The notes: generated by a model from the letters alone, not told the origin. Shown: positions 26,302 through 35,202, counted from the stretch's first letter. The stretch: 64,000 nt of DNA from Lentzea albidocapillata subsp. violacea (GCF_900100275.1 NZ_FNET01000002.1:124001-188000); one strand, 5' to 3'. A program made the numbers and translations.

Positions 26302-27075
26302 TCAGCGCTTGAGCTCGGCCCGCATGCTCCACTTCCCGGTCATCAGCGTGTTCTTCGACGTGAGCGTGATCGGGAACCCGTACTTGTGGACGAGGTCGGT
26401 GTCGCGGCCGGAGACGAGGATCGAGTTCGCCGCCTGCTCCCTCGCGCGGAACTGCATGTCGTAGACGAACTGGATCTCGCCCTTCGTGCCGGTGTAGTAC
26501 CCGACCGGCGTGTGGAAGTTCTGCACCGGCTCGGACGAGATGTCCTCGACGACGGCGAAGCGCTCGTGGTCCACATTGGACCCGGTGTACCTGTTGTGCA
26601 CTAACCGCATTCCGTTGGCCATGGGTGTGATGCTTCTTGTCGCCTGGACGTGCCGGGCGGGCGCGCCGAGCCGCTGGACGGCGTTCGTCAGCGCGGGCTG
26701 GTTGGTGCCCCACCACAGCGGCTGCGTCGTGCCCCACGGCTGCTCGACGCCGTCGCGGTGGGAGATCTCCACGGTCGCCATGGTGATCATGGTCGGCTTC
26801 GCGCGGCCGCCGTTGACCGAGATGCCCGAGCACGAGTAGTCGCCCATGTAGACGTTCACCTTGCCCGGTGTGCCCTCGGCTTCGCGGACCTTGTACCGCG
26901 ATGCCACGAGCTCACGGGCCTGGTCGACGGTGATCTGGGTGATCTCGCCGAACTCCAGGCAGTCGCCCTCGGAGGTCACGACGACGGACGGGTGCCCGGC
27001 GTGCGCGGACGCCGGCACCAGCGTTGCCGCCAGTGCCAGCAGGACGGACGAGACGGCGAGCGATGACTTCTTCAT
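26302..27075 (-). CDS. Secreted protein of unknown function
   Basis: A 257-residue protein with a clear Sec signal peptide (MKKSSLAVSS, a hydrophobic core, and cleavage after ASAHA near residue 25). The mature part has a few cysteines (EGDCLEF and DYSCSGI) that could form a disulphide, and a beta-rich C-terminal half with WSMRAELKR at the end. No family is recognised. ATG 27075 is preceded by AAGGAGAAGG. It ends 24 bp before the ACP gene begins on the same strand, so it may be the leading gene of that operon or a separate unit. A perfect palindrome lies 44 bp upstream. Confidence 0.75.
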   Translation of the reverse strand: MKKSSLAVSSVLLALAATLVPASAHAGHPSVVVTSEGDCLEFGEITQITVDQARELVASRYKVREAEGTPGKVNVYMGDYSCSGISVNGGRAKPTMITMATVEISHRDGVEQPWGTTQPLWWGTNQPALTNAVQRLGAPARHVQATRSITPMANGMRLVHNRYTGSNVDHERFAVVEDISSEPVQNFHTPVGYYTGTKGEIQFVYDMQFRAREQAANSILVSGRDTDLVHKYGFPITLTSKNTLMTGKWSMRAELKR

Positions 27076-27118
27076 GACCTTCTCCTTGTCGGGGGAGGAA
27101 AAACGCGTGCGGCATCGA

Positions 27119-27140
27119 CGCACGACCGGACGGTCGTGCG
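27119..27140. promoter_or_regulatory. Perfect palindrome upstream of secreted-protein gene
   Basis: CGCACGACCG and CGGTCGTGCG separated by two bases form a 22-nt near-continuous dyad. It lies between the methyltransferase stop (27164) and the secreted-protein start (27075). It could be an operator for the downstream gene or a terminator for the P450/methyltransferase unit; the very short loop favours an operator. Confidence 0.6.
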
Positions 27141-27163
27141 GAAGTGGTCGCCGTGCTGCGGGG

Positions 27164-28003
27164 TCAGCTGTCGGCGGAGCGCCGGGCGACGAAGAGCATG
27201 TAGCGGGGCACGAGCGATTCGGCGCAGCCCTTGAACGCCTTCACGAACCCGTCGAAGACGGCGTCACCGTGGTCGGCACGCAGCTCCTTCTCGGTGTCGT
27301 ACAGCGACTGCAGCAGCAACGCGTACGTGCGGTGGGTGTTCTCGGTGATGTCGAGGAACTCGACCAGCTCGAACCCGGTCGATCGCAGCAGCGCGGGGTA
27401 GTCGTCGAGGCGCGGGATCGGGCCGAGGCTGGCGACGCCCAGGAACGCGTCCACGGCCTCCTTGCGGGCACCGTCCAAGGGCACGTTCTCGAAGAAGTCG
27501 GTGGCCACGAGCGTGGCGCCGGGCTTGAGGACCGCGGCGATGTTGCGGAACGCCTTCTCCCGGTCCGGCATGTGCACGAGCGACTCGATCGCCCAGGCGG
27601 CGTCGAACTCCGCGGCGCCGAACGGCAGGGGCTCCATCGCGTCCGCGTGCAGGAACTTCACCTGCTCGGCCGCACCTGCCGCCTCCGCGGCCTCGTTGGC
27701 GCGCTTGACCTGGGCGGGGTCGTCGGAGATGCCGGCGACACCGCAGCCGGTCCGTTCGGCGGCACGGCGCGCCGGCTTGCCGAGCCCGCACCCCACGTCG
27801 AGCAGCCGCTGTCCCGCCGCGATCCGCGTCCGTTCGATCACGAAGTCGGTGAGCTGGTCCGTCGCCACCTCGACCGCGCTGGTGTCCTCCGGCCCCGACC
27901 AGTATCCGACGTGGAGATTCTCGTCCCACACGTCCGTGCGCATGTCCTCGTCGGCCTTGTAGTCGTACTTGGCCTCGGCGGCCTGGTCGTCGGTAGTCGA
28001 CAT
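27164..28003 (-). CDS. SAM-dependent methyltransferase (small-molecule type)
   Basis: A 279-residue protein with LLDVGCGLGKPARRAAE as motif I near residue 64, GISDDPAQV as the acidic loop, FDAAWAIESLVHMPDREKAF as motif IV/V and VLKPGATLVATDFFEN. The N-terminal DENLHVGYWSG segment resembles sterol/tocopherol-type and polyketide O- or C-methyltransferases (UbiE/SMT-like). The start is ATG 28003, 30 bp after the P450 stop, so both are probably cotranscribed and modify the same substrate. Confidence 0.88.
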   Translation of the reverse strand: MSTTDDQAAEAKYDYKADEDMRTDVWDENLHVGYWSGPEDTSAVEVATDQLTDFVIERTRIAAGQRLLDVGCGLGKPARRAAERTGCGVAGISDDPAQVKRANEAAEAAGAAEQVKFLHADAMEPLPFGAAEFDAAWAIESLVHMPDREKAFRNIAAVLKPGATLVATDFFENVPLDGARKEAVDAFLGVASLGPIPRLDDYPALLRSTGFELVEFLDITENTHRTYALLLQSLYDTEKELRADHGDAVFDGFVKAFKGCAESLVPRYMLFVARRSADS

Positions 28004-28033
28004 CGGCGCTGCTCGCTTTCCTCGTGAGGTCCG

Positions 28034-29263
28034 TCAGCGGTGGAAGGTGACCGGAAGGCTTCGCAGGCAGAAGATTCCGGGGGCGTCGTAGAACTTCAGC
28101 TCGTCGGACACCGGGGTGATCTCCCTGGTGCGCCGGGCGAGCACCCGCAGCGCGGCGGTCGTCTCGACCCGCGCCAGCCCGGCACCGAGGCAGTAGTGGA
28201 TCCCCATGCCGAAACCGAGGTGCCTGCCGGTCGTGCGGCCGAGCCGGAACTCGTCAGGGTCGGCGAACTGGCGTTCGTCGCGGTTGCCGGAGACGAGCCA
28301 CACGCGCACGAGCTGGTCGGCGGGGATGACCGCGCCGCCGATCTCCACGTCCGTCGTGGTGAAGCGGTAGACCTCGGTGAACGGGCTGCGATGGCGCAGC
28401 ACCTCCTCCATCACCGGGGCGGGGTCCACGGTGCCCGCCCGCCAGGCCGCCATCACGCCGGGGTTCTCCCCCAGCGCCAGCACCGTGTTGCCCAGCAACG
28501 CGGTCGTCGTGATGTGCCCCGCCGTCAGCAGCAGCACGGCGAAGTTGCGGATCTCCCTGTCGCTGAGCCGTTCGCCCTCGATCTCGGCCAGCGCGAGCGC
28601 CGTCATCAGGTCGTCGGCGGGCTCGCGCCGGCGCAGCTGCGCGTGGTCGAGCATGTACGAGTTCAGTTCGTCCAAAGTGGACTGCATGGACTCCATGTAC
28701 TCGCCGTTGAACGGGTCGTCGTGCTCGACCGCGTAGAACTCGTCCGCGCACCGCACGAGGAAGTCGCGATCGGACGCGGGCAGCCCCAGCAACTCGCCGA
28801 TGACGATCACCGGCAGTTCGTAGGCGAGGTCGCCCACCAGGTCGAACCGCCCGCTCCGGTCAGCCAGGGCCCGGTCGAGCAGGTCGTCGACGATCCCCTC
28901 GATCCGCGGGGCGAGCTGTTCCACCAGCCGCGGCGTGAACACGTGGGACACGAGTCCGCGCAACCTGCCGTGCCGCGGCGGGTCGATCGAGACCATGCTC
29001 CCCTCGGCGTTCTCCGCCACCTCCGGCGGCAGCGAGCGGGACGGGTCGGAGCAGAACGTGTCCGTGTCCCGCAGTGCTCGGACGATGTCGTTGTAGCGGA
29101 ACAGACTCCACGTGCCGTTCGACTCGTCGTACCAGGCCGGCTGGTCGTCGCGCATCCCTTTGAGCCAGGCGAGAACCGCGGTCCCGCCGTCGGCGAAGGT
29201 CAGTCGCGGGATGCCGCTGTCCCGCGATGCCTGCCGCGCCGAAACGTCCGACAACTCCGTCAT
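28034..29263 (-). CDS. Cytochrome P450
   Basis: A 409-residue bacterial class I P450. FGMGIHYCLGAG places the heme thiolate at C358, EVLR (E287-R290) is the K-helix ExxR, and DPPRHGRLRGLVSHVF is the C-helix region. The I-helix reads AGHITT (248-253), with Ile251 where most P450s have an acid (A-G-x-D/E-T-T), so proton delivery may differ. It is soluble, with no N-terminal anchor, and needs a ferredoxin partner not encoded nearby. ATG 29263 follows GAGGGG. A perfect dyad lies 36 bp upstream of the start. Confidence 0.93.
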   Translation of the reverse strand: MTELSDVSARQASRDSGIPRLTFADGGTAVLAWLKGMRDDQPAWYDESNGTWSLFRYNDIVRALRDTDTFCSDPSRSLPPEVAENAEGSMVSIDPPRHGRLRGLVSHVFTPRLVEQLAPRIEGIVDDLLDRALADRSGRFDLVGDLAYELPVIVIGELLGLPASDRDFLVRCADEFYAVEHDDPFNGEYMESMQSTLDELNSYMLDHAQLRRREPADDLMTALALAEIEGERLSDREIRNFAVLLLTAGHITTTALLGNTVLALGENPGVMAAWRAGTVDPAPVMEEVLRHRSPFTEVYRFTTTDVEIGGAVIPADQLVRVWLVSGNRDERQFADPDEFRLGRTTGRHLGFGMGIHYCLGAGLARVETTAALRVLARRTREITPVSDELKFYDAPGIFCLRSLPVTFHR

Positions 29264-29298
29264 GCTCGCCCCTCACCTCGAGCAACACACCCGCAGGT

Positions 29299-29317
29299 GT
29301 ATGACTAATCGTCATAC
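29299..29317. promoter_or_regulatory. Operator-like dyad upstream of P450 gene
   Basis: GTATGAC, five bases, GTCATAC: perfect 7-bp arms in an AT-rich patch immediately upstream of the P450 gene. Size and symmetry fit a TetR- or MarR-type operator; the regulator is not identified in the window. Confidence 0.65.
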
Positions 29318-29484
29318 TAAGCACGCGGGTCAAAGCAAGGCAAGGACGCCGAAGGGGCGATCGGCACCAGCGTCCGGACGTCCGTTCCTGCGGGACGACG
29401 GCACGCGGCCAGGCTGACTCGCGCATCAGACTTCGCGGCCGGCGTGACCGCGAAACTCACCACCGGCGCGGACGACCCGCCCGG

Positions 29485-29563
29485 CAGCAGGGTGTGCGGC
29501 CGCCCGGCAGAGCGGACAGCAGCAGGGTGTGCGGCCGCCCGGCAGAGCGGACGGCCGCACACC
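29485..29563. repeat. 35-bp direct repeat plus inverted arm
   Basis: Two direct copies of a 32-bp sequence (29485-29516 and 29520-29551) at a 35-bp period each contain GGTGTGCGGCCG. The complement CGGCCGCACACC follows at 29552-29563, 4 bp past the stop of the propeller gene. Alternative hairpins with either left arm are possible, suggesting a duplicated terminator. Confidence 0.7.
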
Positions 29564-29566
29564 AAC

Positions 29567-30703
29567 TCACCGCATCGAGTACTCGGCGATCACCGCCTGC
29601 AGGAGCAGCGGGCTCGTACCGGGCAGGTCCGCGTAACCGACGGCGATCAACCGGTTCGTGCCGGGCACGGCGGCGATGGCGTTGTAGTTCGTGCCGGACG
29701 AGCCTGCCGGAGCGGGCGCCGGGGTGGTGGTCCAGCCGGCCGGGCCGTGGGAGCTGAAGGACGCCTGCGGGAACCGGCCGATGACCCACGGAACGCCGTT
29801 CGTCCCCACCGCGACGCCGGGCGTGGCCGGGGTGTTCAGTCCGCTGACGGTCTGCCAGGTGGTGCCGTCTCCTCGCACGACCACGTTGGCCGATCCCATG
29901 CCACCGCCGTCACCCACCGCCCAGATGTCACTGGAGGACGTGCCGTCCAGCGACTGCAGGGTGACCTGCTGCTGGTTCAGTCCTATCTGGACCGCCCGCC
30001 AGGCCGTGCCGTTCCAGTGGAACAGCAGCGGGCCCGAGTAGCCGTTCCACATGCCGTGTCCCGCCGCCCACACGTCGTCGGGCGCGAAGGCCTTGACGGC
30101 GTTGATGGCGCAGAAGTTCAGGAATCCGCCGCCCGTCACGCATTCGGCGGGTGGCTGGTGTTCCTGCCAGGAGCTTCCGGTCCACTCGTGGAACACCGGC
30201 GTGTTGCCGTTGTGGCCGACCAGCCAGGCATGTCCGTCCACAACGGACAGATCGCGGATCGAGAGCGTGCCAGGGGTGGCACCCGGCGGGTACGGCACCT
30301 CGGTCCACGTCCTGCCGTTGTAGCGCCACACCAGCGTGACGTTGCCGTCCGGTGACCACGGCGCGCCCGTGACCCAGACGTCCCTGGCGGACGACGCGGC
30401 GACGCGCTGGAACGACACCCGCCCCTGCACGGCCGGAAGCGACGTCCGGGACCACCTGAACCCGTTCCACCGCAGCATCATCGGATCACCGGTCGTGTAC
30501 TGCTGGTCCGGGTGGTAGCCCTCGAAGCCGACCGCCCAGGCGTTCCTGGCGTCGACCGCGGCGACGTCCCAGAGATTGCTCGTCGCCTTGTTCTGCGGGA
30601 TCGAGGCCAGGCGCCACGACGGCGCCGCGGCCGCGGCGGGCACGGCGGCGCCGGTGACCAATGCGGCCGAGAAGGCTAAGGCCAGGCATCTGCGAACTCT
30701 CAT
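29567..30703 (-). CDS. Secreted beta-propeller-like protein
   Basis: A 378-residue protein with a signal peptide (MRVRRCLALAFS, hydrophobic core, cleavage near AAAAA at residue 27). The mature part repeats a blade motif of the form D/A-x-WAVG about every 45-55 residues: NAWAVG, DVWVTG, AWLVG, DVWAAG, DIWAVG, WVIG and LIAVG, seven in all, interleaved with W-x-G-x-x-W. This suggests a seven-bladed extracellular propeller of unknown ligand. Start ATG 30703 is preceded by GGGGGA. It is monocistronic, with a repeat-type terminator region downstream. Confidence 0.75.
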   Translation of the reverse strand: MRVRRCLALAFSAALVTGAAVPAAAAAPSWRLASIPQNKATSNLWDVAAVDARNAWAVGFEGYHPDQQYTTGDPMMLRWNGFRWSRTSLPAVQGRVSFQRVAASSARDVWVTGAPWSPDGNVTLVWRYNGRTWTEVPYPPGATPGTLSIRDLSVVDGHAWLVGHNGNTPVFHEWTGSSWQEHQPPAECVTGGGFLNFCAINAVKAFAPDDVWAAGHGMWNGYSGPLLFHWNGTAWRAVQIGLNQQQVTLQSLDGTSSSDIWAVGDGGGMGSANVVVRGDGTTWQTVSGLNTPATPGVAVGTNGVPWVIGRFPQASFSSHGPAGWTTTPAPAPAGSSGTNYNAIAAVPGTNRLIAVGYADLPGTSPLLLQAVIAEYSMR

Positions 30704-30963
30704 AAGTCCCCCAAGCTCTTGGACCTGAACAGGATTGGTGCGCGATCGATCATTCACGACGACCGGCCCCGCGCCAGGGGTTCGCGCCGCCTTGACCTGG
30801 TTGAGCGGCGATCGTGACCCAGCCGCCGCGGCCGGGTAACCCGAATGGGATTCAGGTATGCACTTGTGATCTAGCTCACGGACCAGGTAGAACTGAACGC
30901 ACGGTTACCGGTAATCACCCTCACGCAACACCCTCCCTGCCAACCGAATACTTGTGAGGACCT
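30704..30963. other. Divergent intergenic region
   Basis: A 260-bp stretch between the divergent propeller and DUF3068 genes. It contains moderately AT-rich patches fit for promoters of both genes, but no clear dyad or ORF was identified. Confidence 0.5.
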
Positions 30964-32076
30964 GTGCGAACCGCAGTCGTCGCCGCCCTGCTCGGACTCG
31001 GTGCCTTCGCAGTAGCGGCAGGATTGGTGCTGCAACTGCACTCCTATCCCCTGCTCGCCAAGCTGCAGCACGACATCGACACCGTCTCGGTCTCCGAAGG
31101 AGAAGGAGTCACCGCCGTCGTGTACCCGCCCGGCGGAATGCCGGAGGTACGCCACAACCTCCGCCTCACGGCGACAACGCACGTCGAGGGTGATCTCGCC
31201 GCGCCCGAGATCAAGGAGAACGGCGACGTCACCGTGTGGAAGCGGGCGACGATCGTCAAGGAGGACGCCGGCAAGCTCGTGCTCAGCGCCGAGGTGCGCA
31301 AGATCTGCCTCGACCGCCGCACCGGCGAGGCGGTCGCACCGTGCCGAGGCGAGTTCTACGAGACCGAACGGGGTAAGCGGGTCACCGCCGAAGGACGGCA
31401 ACTGCTGCAGCCCGGCCTCAACTTCGTGTTCCCGTTCGACACCGAGCAGCGTGATCACCGTTGGTACGACACCGTTCTCAAACGCCCGGTCGACATCCAC
31501 TTCGCCGGAGAGCAGCTGTTGCAGGGACTCGACGTGTACCGGTTCACGCACACGATCCCGCAGACCGCGCTCGACCGGTTCGCGGTCCCCGGTTCGCTGG
31601 TCGGCAGGCCGGAGCCGTCCGTGGACGTCACCCAGTACTACGGCGTCACCCGCACGTTGCTGGTCGAGCCCACGACCGGCGCGGTGCTCTCGGTCCGGGA
31701 GGACATCCGGCAGGAGCTGCGCACCGACACGCAGGACGAGGGTGAGGGAACCCCTGTGTTCGCCGGAGAACTGCGGCTGACGAACGCCTCGGTCGCCGCG
31801 AACGCGGACCAGGTCAAGGCGAACCTGCCGAAGCTGTTCGTGATCACCACTCTTCCCGCCGTCCTCTGGGTCTCCGGCGCCGTGCTGGTCGCGATCGGGC
31901 TGGTCCTGCTGCTCGTGTGGCGGCGCGGTCTCGTCGCCGGGCCGCTGGCGCTGGTGATCGGTGCGTGCCTCGCGGGCACGATCACCTACGGCGTCACCAA
32001 CGCCAGCGACCCGGACGACTCGCTCGACCTCAAGAACGTCGTGTCGTCCTCGAACGTCGACTACGGCCTGCGATGA
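30964..32076 (+). CDS. DUF3068 (PorA family) membrane protein, copy 1
   Basis: A 370-residue protein with an N-terminal hydrophobic helix (about residues 5-25), a large extracytoplasmic domain and two C-terminal helices (about 295-345). LDRRTGEAV with GLNFVFPFDTEQRDHRWYD in the middle is characteristic of DUF3068, a family abundant in mycolic-acid or arabinan-bearing actinobacteria (Rv0227c type). A Cys pair flanks the LDRRTG region. The function is unknown but cell-envelope related. It starts at GTG 30964 after GAGGA. It overlaps the convergent amidase-like gene by 16 nt. A paralogue lies at 33438-34394. Confidence 0.85.
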   Translation: MRTAVVAALLGLGAFAVAAGLVLQLHSYPLLAKLQHDIDTVSVSEGEGVTAVVYPPGGMPEVRHNLRLTATTHVEGDLAAPEIKENGDVTVWKRATIVKEDAGKLVLSAEVRKICLDRRTGEAVAPCRGEFYETERGKRVTAEGRQLLQPGLNFVFPFDTEQRDHRWYDTVLKRPVDIHFAGEQLLQGLDVYRFTHTIPQTALDRFAVPGSLVGRPEPSVDVTQYYGVTRTLLVEPTTGAVLSVREDIRQELRTDTQDEGEGTPVFAGELRLTNASVAANADQVKANLPKLFVITTLPAVLWVSGAVLVAIGLVLLLVWRRGLVAGPLALVIGACLAGTITYGVTNASDPDDSLDLKNVVSSSNVDYGLR

Positions 32077-33188
32077 GCACCGCTCTCCTCCTCGATGATC
32101 CCGGCGACCCGGAGCAGTTCGCCCTCCGCCTTCGGCACCGCGATCAGGGTCACCGGCAACGGGTTCCCGTCGGCGTCCGAGCCCGCGCGCACGGACACGG
32201 CCGGGTAGCCGCTGACCCTCCAGAGCGGCGAGAACGGAGACGTGGCGCCGTTGCGCACCAGCACCCCGCCGGGCAACGACATCGTCTCGGCCGGCCCGGT
32301 GTGTCCTGGTGTCACCAGCACGTCGACGCCGGTGAACATGTGGTCCAGCATCACCCTCTCCGCCGCGCGCATCGACCGGCAGATGCCGCGCAACGGCCAG
32401 GGCACGAACCGGTCGAGCAGGTCCAGCTCACGCGGACCGGCGGCCAGGTGCGGCGCCAGCAGGAGCCTGGACTCGCTGGCGAGGTGCGGGTCGTGGTCGA
32501 CCACCTCGTCGACGTGCAACGACAACAGGGCGGCGACGTCCTCGACGACCCGGCGCATCGACGGGCGGGTGCGGGTGGTCATCGAGAGGCCGCGCAACGA
32601 CACACCGATCCTAAGTGGACGGTTCGCGGGCTCGGCCGCCCAGCCGATCCCCCGCACGACGTGCGCCACGTCGGCGACGGTTCTCGCTACCACGCCGCGT
32701 CCACCGGAGGTCTCGAAGCCCACGACGCCCGCGCCTCCCGCGGGCACGCCTCCGGCACCGGGCGCGCGGCGTGCCAGCACCGCGGCCACCACACCGGTGG
32801 CGACGGCGACGGCCGTGCCCGACACCTTGGGATCCAGCGTCGTGGCGGGCATGCCGGGCGTGGGGTTGCGATGGAGCTCGGCTCCCGACGTTCTCCCGAT
32901 CACAACGGCTCCGGACGCCACCAGTGCGTCGAAAGCCGAACGTGGCAGGGAATCCTCGACAGCCAGGGGCAGTCCGAGCAGGCCGCCGCTCTCCCCGCCC
33001 ACCATCCGCCGATCGGCCTCCGCCGCACTGCGCCGGGCGGCGGCCAAATCGACATCTGTGAAAACGTGCTGCGACGAGTTCAGCCGATGTTCCGCCGTCG
33101 CAAGGAGTTCTGCTGCGGTCGTCGCACCGCGGGCGAGCAGCCGGGCCTGCTCAACTGCTCCGGGATAGCACACAGGGGTTTCTTCCAC
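32061..33188 (-). CDS. Amidase-signature-like protein lacking catalytic residues
   Basis: A 375-residue protein that follows the amidase signature family along its length: LLGLPLAVEDS near the N-terminus, GAVVIGRTSGAELHRNPTPG, and a C-terminal LVTPGHTGPAE and SPLWRVSGYPAVSVRAG. In active amidases the first segment is GxPxxVKD with the catalytic Lys; here that residue is E78. The Gly/Ser-rich GGSSGGS loop is replaced by DPKVSGTAVA and the nucleophile loop by APGAGGVPAGGAG. It is therefore probably a pseudoenzyme or a binding protein. GTG 33188 follows GGAGG. It sits between two DUF3068 paralogues. The frame is intact, so it is not scored as a pseudogene. Confidence 0.75.
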   Translation of the reverse strand: MEETPVCYPGAVEQARLLARGATTAAELLATAEHRLNSSQHVFTDVDLAAARRSAAEADRRMVGGESGGLLGLPLAVEDSLPRSAFDALVASGAVVIGRTSGAELHRNPTPGMPATTLDPKVSGTAVAVATGVVAAVLARRAPGAGGVPAGGAGVVGFETSGGRGVVARTVADVAHVVRGIGWAAEPANRPLRIGVSLRGLSMTTRTRPSMRRVVEDVAALLSLHVDEVVDHDPHLASESRLLLAPHLAAGPRELDLLDRFVPWPLRGICRSMRAAERVMLDHMFTGVDVLVTPGHTGPAETMSLPGGVLVRNGATSPFSPLWRVSGYPAVSVRAGSDADGNPLPVTLIAVPKAEGELLRVAGIIEEESGAHRRP

Positions 33189-33437
33189 GTGTCTCTTCCT
33201 CCGGCATCGTCGCCGATGAGTAAGGAGCTGCTTCGTTCAGTCGCTACCCGTTGGACAGCAGGGGTTCCGCCGAACGGCTCTGCGATTCGGCGGCCGAGTA
33301 GCTTCTTTCTCCACGCGGACCGATCAAGATGACCTGGGTCACCCCGGTCGAGGGGTTGCGCAGAGGTTACTGTCCGGTAGGTTCCACGCCACTGTGACGT
33401 CCCTCTCATACCCCCAACACCCCCAGAAGGAGGACGA

Positions 33438-34394
33438 GTGCGACGTGTTGCGAGCCTCGTGCTGGTAGGACTGGGCATCTTCTCGCTGGCGCTCGGAGCA
33501 GTCCTGCGCTTCTACGTGTACCCCGAGCTCGCAGTCGTGCCGCTCGACCAGAAGACGGAATCCGTCGCGGAAGGCGCGGCGAAGGTCTTCTACCCCAAGG
33601 ACCTCGTCGTCAAGGACGCGCGGCTGACCGCCACCCGCAAGGTCGAGAGCAACCTGACCGTGCCGGAGGCCAAGGTCGACGGTGACGTGATGGTGTGGGA
33701 CCAGGGCCTGGTCGTCACCGACTCCGAGAACCAGCTCATCTCCGCGCTGAAGCACCGGGTGTGCCTCGACCGGCGGACGAACATGGCTCTCCAGCAGTGC
33801 ACCCAGCAGTACGTGACCGACGCCGAGGGCGACCCCACCGCAGCCGACAAGGCGGTGCACCAGGAGGGCCTGAACTACAAGTTCCCGTTCGACACCCAGC
33901 CCCAGGACTACGAGTACTTCGACACCACCCTGCGCAAGGCGACGACCGCGCGGTACGAGGGCACGGACGAGGTCGGCGGGCTCGAGGTCTACAAGTTCGT
34001 CCAGAAGATCCCGTCGACCAAGTTCCGCGACCAGGAGGTGCCGGGCCAGCTGGTGAACAGCACCGAGGCCTCGGTCAAGGCGGAGCGCCGCTACCAGAAC
34101 ACCCGCACCATGTGGGTCGAGCCGGTCAGCGGCATCATCGTCAAGGGTTCGGAACAGCAGCGGCAAGCACTGTTCGGGCCGGACGGAAAAGAAGGAACGG
34201 TACTGCTCGACGCCACCCTGACCTTCAACGAGCAAACCGTCAGAGAATCGGTTGCACGAGCCTCAGAGGCACGCGGAAAATTGACTCTGATCAGCAGTAC
34301 CGGACCGATCGTCCTGCTTTCCGTCGGCCTGGTGTTGCTGCTCGCCGGAATTCTTGTCGGTGTGCTCGGACGACGGCCTAGGCACGTCGCCTGA
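33438..34394 (+). CDS. DUF3068 (PorA family) membrane protein, copy 2
   Basis: A 318-residue paralogue of the protein at 30964-32076. It has an N-terminal helix, LTATRKVESNLTVPEAKVDGDV, LDRRTNMALQQC, GLNYKFPFDTQPQDYEYFDT and a single C-terminal helix (about 285-310) with a basic tail, whereas copy 1 has two terminal helices. A YEGTDEVGGLEVYKFVQKIP segment aligns with the matching part of copy 1. GTG 33438 is preceded by AAGGAGG. It overlaps the convergent methyltransferase gene by 17 nt. The order DUF3068, methyltransferase, GT4 recalls Rv0227c, Rv0224c and Rv0225 of M. tuberculosis. Confidence 0.85.
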   Translation: MRRVASLVLVGLGIFSLALGAVLRFYVYPELAVVPLDQKTESVAEGAAKVFYPKDLVVKDARLTATRKVESNLTVPEAKVDGDVMVWDQGLVVTDSENQLISALKHRVCLDRRTNMALQQCTQQYVTDAEGDPTAADKAVHQEGLNYKFPFDTQPQDYEYFDTTLRKATTARYEGTDEVGGLEVYKFVQKIPSTKFRDQEVPGQLVNSTEASVKAERRYQNTRTMWVEPVSGIIVKGSEQQRQALFGPDGKEGTVLLDATLTFNEQTVRESVARASEARGKLTLISSTGPIVLLSVGLVLLLAGILVGVLGRRPRHVA

Positions 34395-35139
34395 GCACGA
34401 TCACGAAGTTCCACGAGGCGATCTCCCGGACCCCCGGGACACGGGTGATCCACTTCGCCCACCACGGGTGGTACCGGGGGAACGTCTCGACCACGTCGGC
34501 GACGGTCTGGCGGTGAGCCCACCGCTGGACCGCCCCGACGCTCACCGGGAACAGTGAAGTGCCGAACGAGTTCTTCGGCGGCTTGCCGTTGCGGCGCTCG
34601 TAACGGCGGCGCGCGTAGTGGCCGCCGAGGAAGTGCCACGGCGCGGTCTCGTGGCCGCCCCACGGCGAGTACCACGGCGTGTAGGACATGAAGACAGTGC
34701 CTCCGAGCCTGGTCACACGCACCATCTCGGCCAGCATCAGCCACGGGTCGTCGACGTGCTCCAGGACGTTGGACGAGTAGCAGACGTCCACCGAGGCGTC
34801 GCGGAACGGCAGTGCCGTACCGCTCGCGCGGATCATGCCGGGATCGGGTTCACCGCGCGCGGACAGCTCGCCGACGTCCGGGTCCAGGCCCACGTACCGG
34901 GCGCCGGCGCCGCGGAACGCCTCGGCGAAGTAGCCGGGACCACCACCGACGTCGAGGACGACCGAGCCGCTCAGGGACACGTACGACGACACCTGGGCGA
35001 CCGAGTCGTCCGCCAGGATCCGGTAGAAGTGGTCGGGGTCGGACTGTTCTTTCAGAAATGCGCGAAAAAGCCGAACAGAACGGCGAAAAGTTGGCTTTCG
35101 CAACTTTTCCCGGGCCGAAACTGAACCGATCTCGACCAT
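34378..35139 (-). CDS. Class I SAM-dependent methyltransferase (Rv0224c-like)
   Basis: A 253-residue protein with VVLDVGGGPGYFAEAFRGAG (motif I), YVGLDPDVGE, VDVCYSSNVLEHVDDPW (motif IV) and TRLGGTVFMSYTPWYSPWGGHETAPWHFLGG, a signature of the group related to mycobacterial Rv0224c. ATG 35139 is chosen because GGGAG lies at suitable spacing; upstream in-frame ATGs at 35145, 35154 and 35166 are alternatives. It is divergent from the GT4 gene with only about 60 bp between, implying a shared control region. It probably methylates a lipid or sugar of the envelope. Confidence 0.85.
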   Translation of the reverse strand: MVEIGSVSAREKLRKPTFRRSVRLFRAFLKEQSDPDHFYRILADDSVAQVSSYVSLSGSVVLDVGGGPGYFAEAFRGAGARYVGLDPDVGELSARGEPDPGMIRASGTALPFRDASVDVCYSSNVLEHVDDPWLMLAEMVRVTRLGGTVFMSYTPWYSPWGGHETAPWHFLGGHYARRRYERRNGKPPKNSFGTSLFPVSVGAVQRWAHRQTVADVVETFPRYHPWWAKWITRVPGVREIASWNFVIVLRRRA

Positions 35140-35202
35140 TGCCATCTCCCGCATTCCGTCTACCATGGCTACCTGGCAGTAACCTAGCATCGGGAGAGGC
35201 AG

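Noticed and set aside
29485..29551. CRISPR array
   Set aside because: Only two direct copies separated by 3 bp, no spacers of normal length, and no cas genes nearby.
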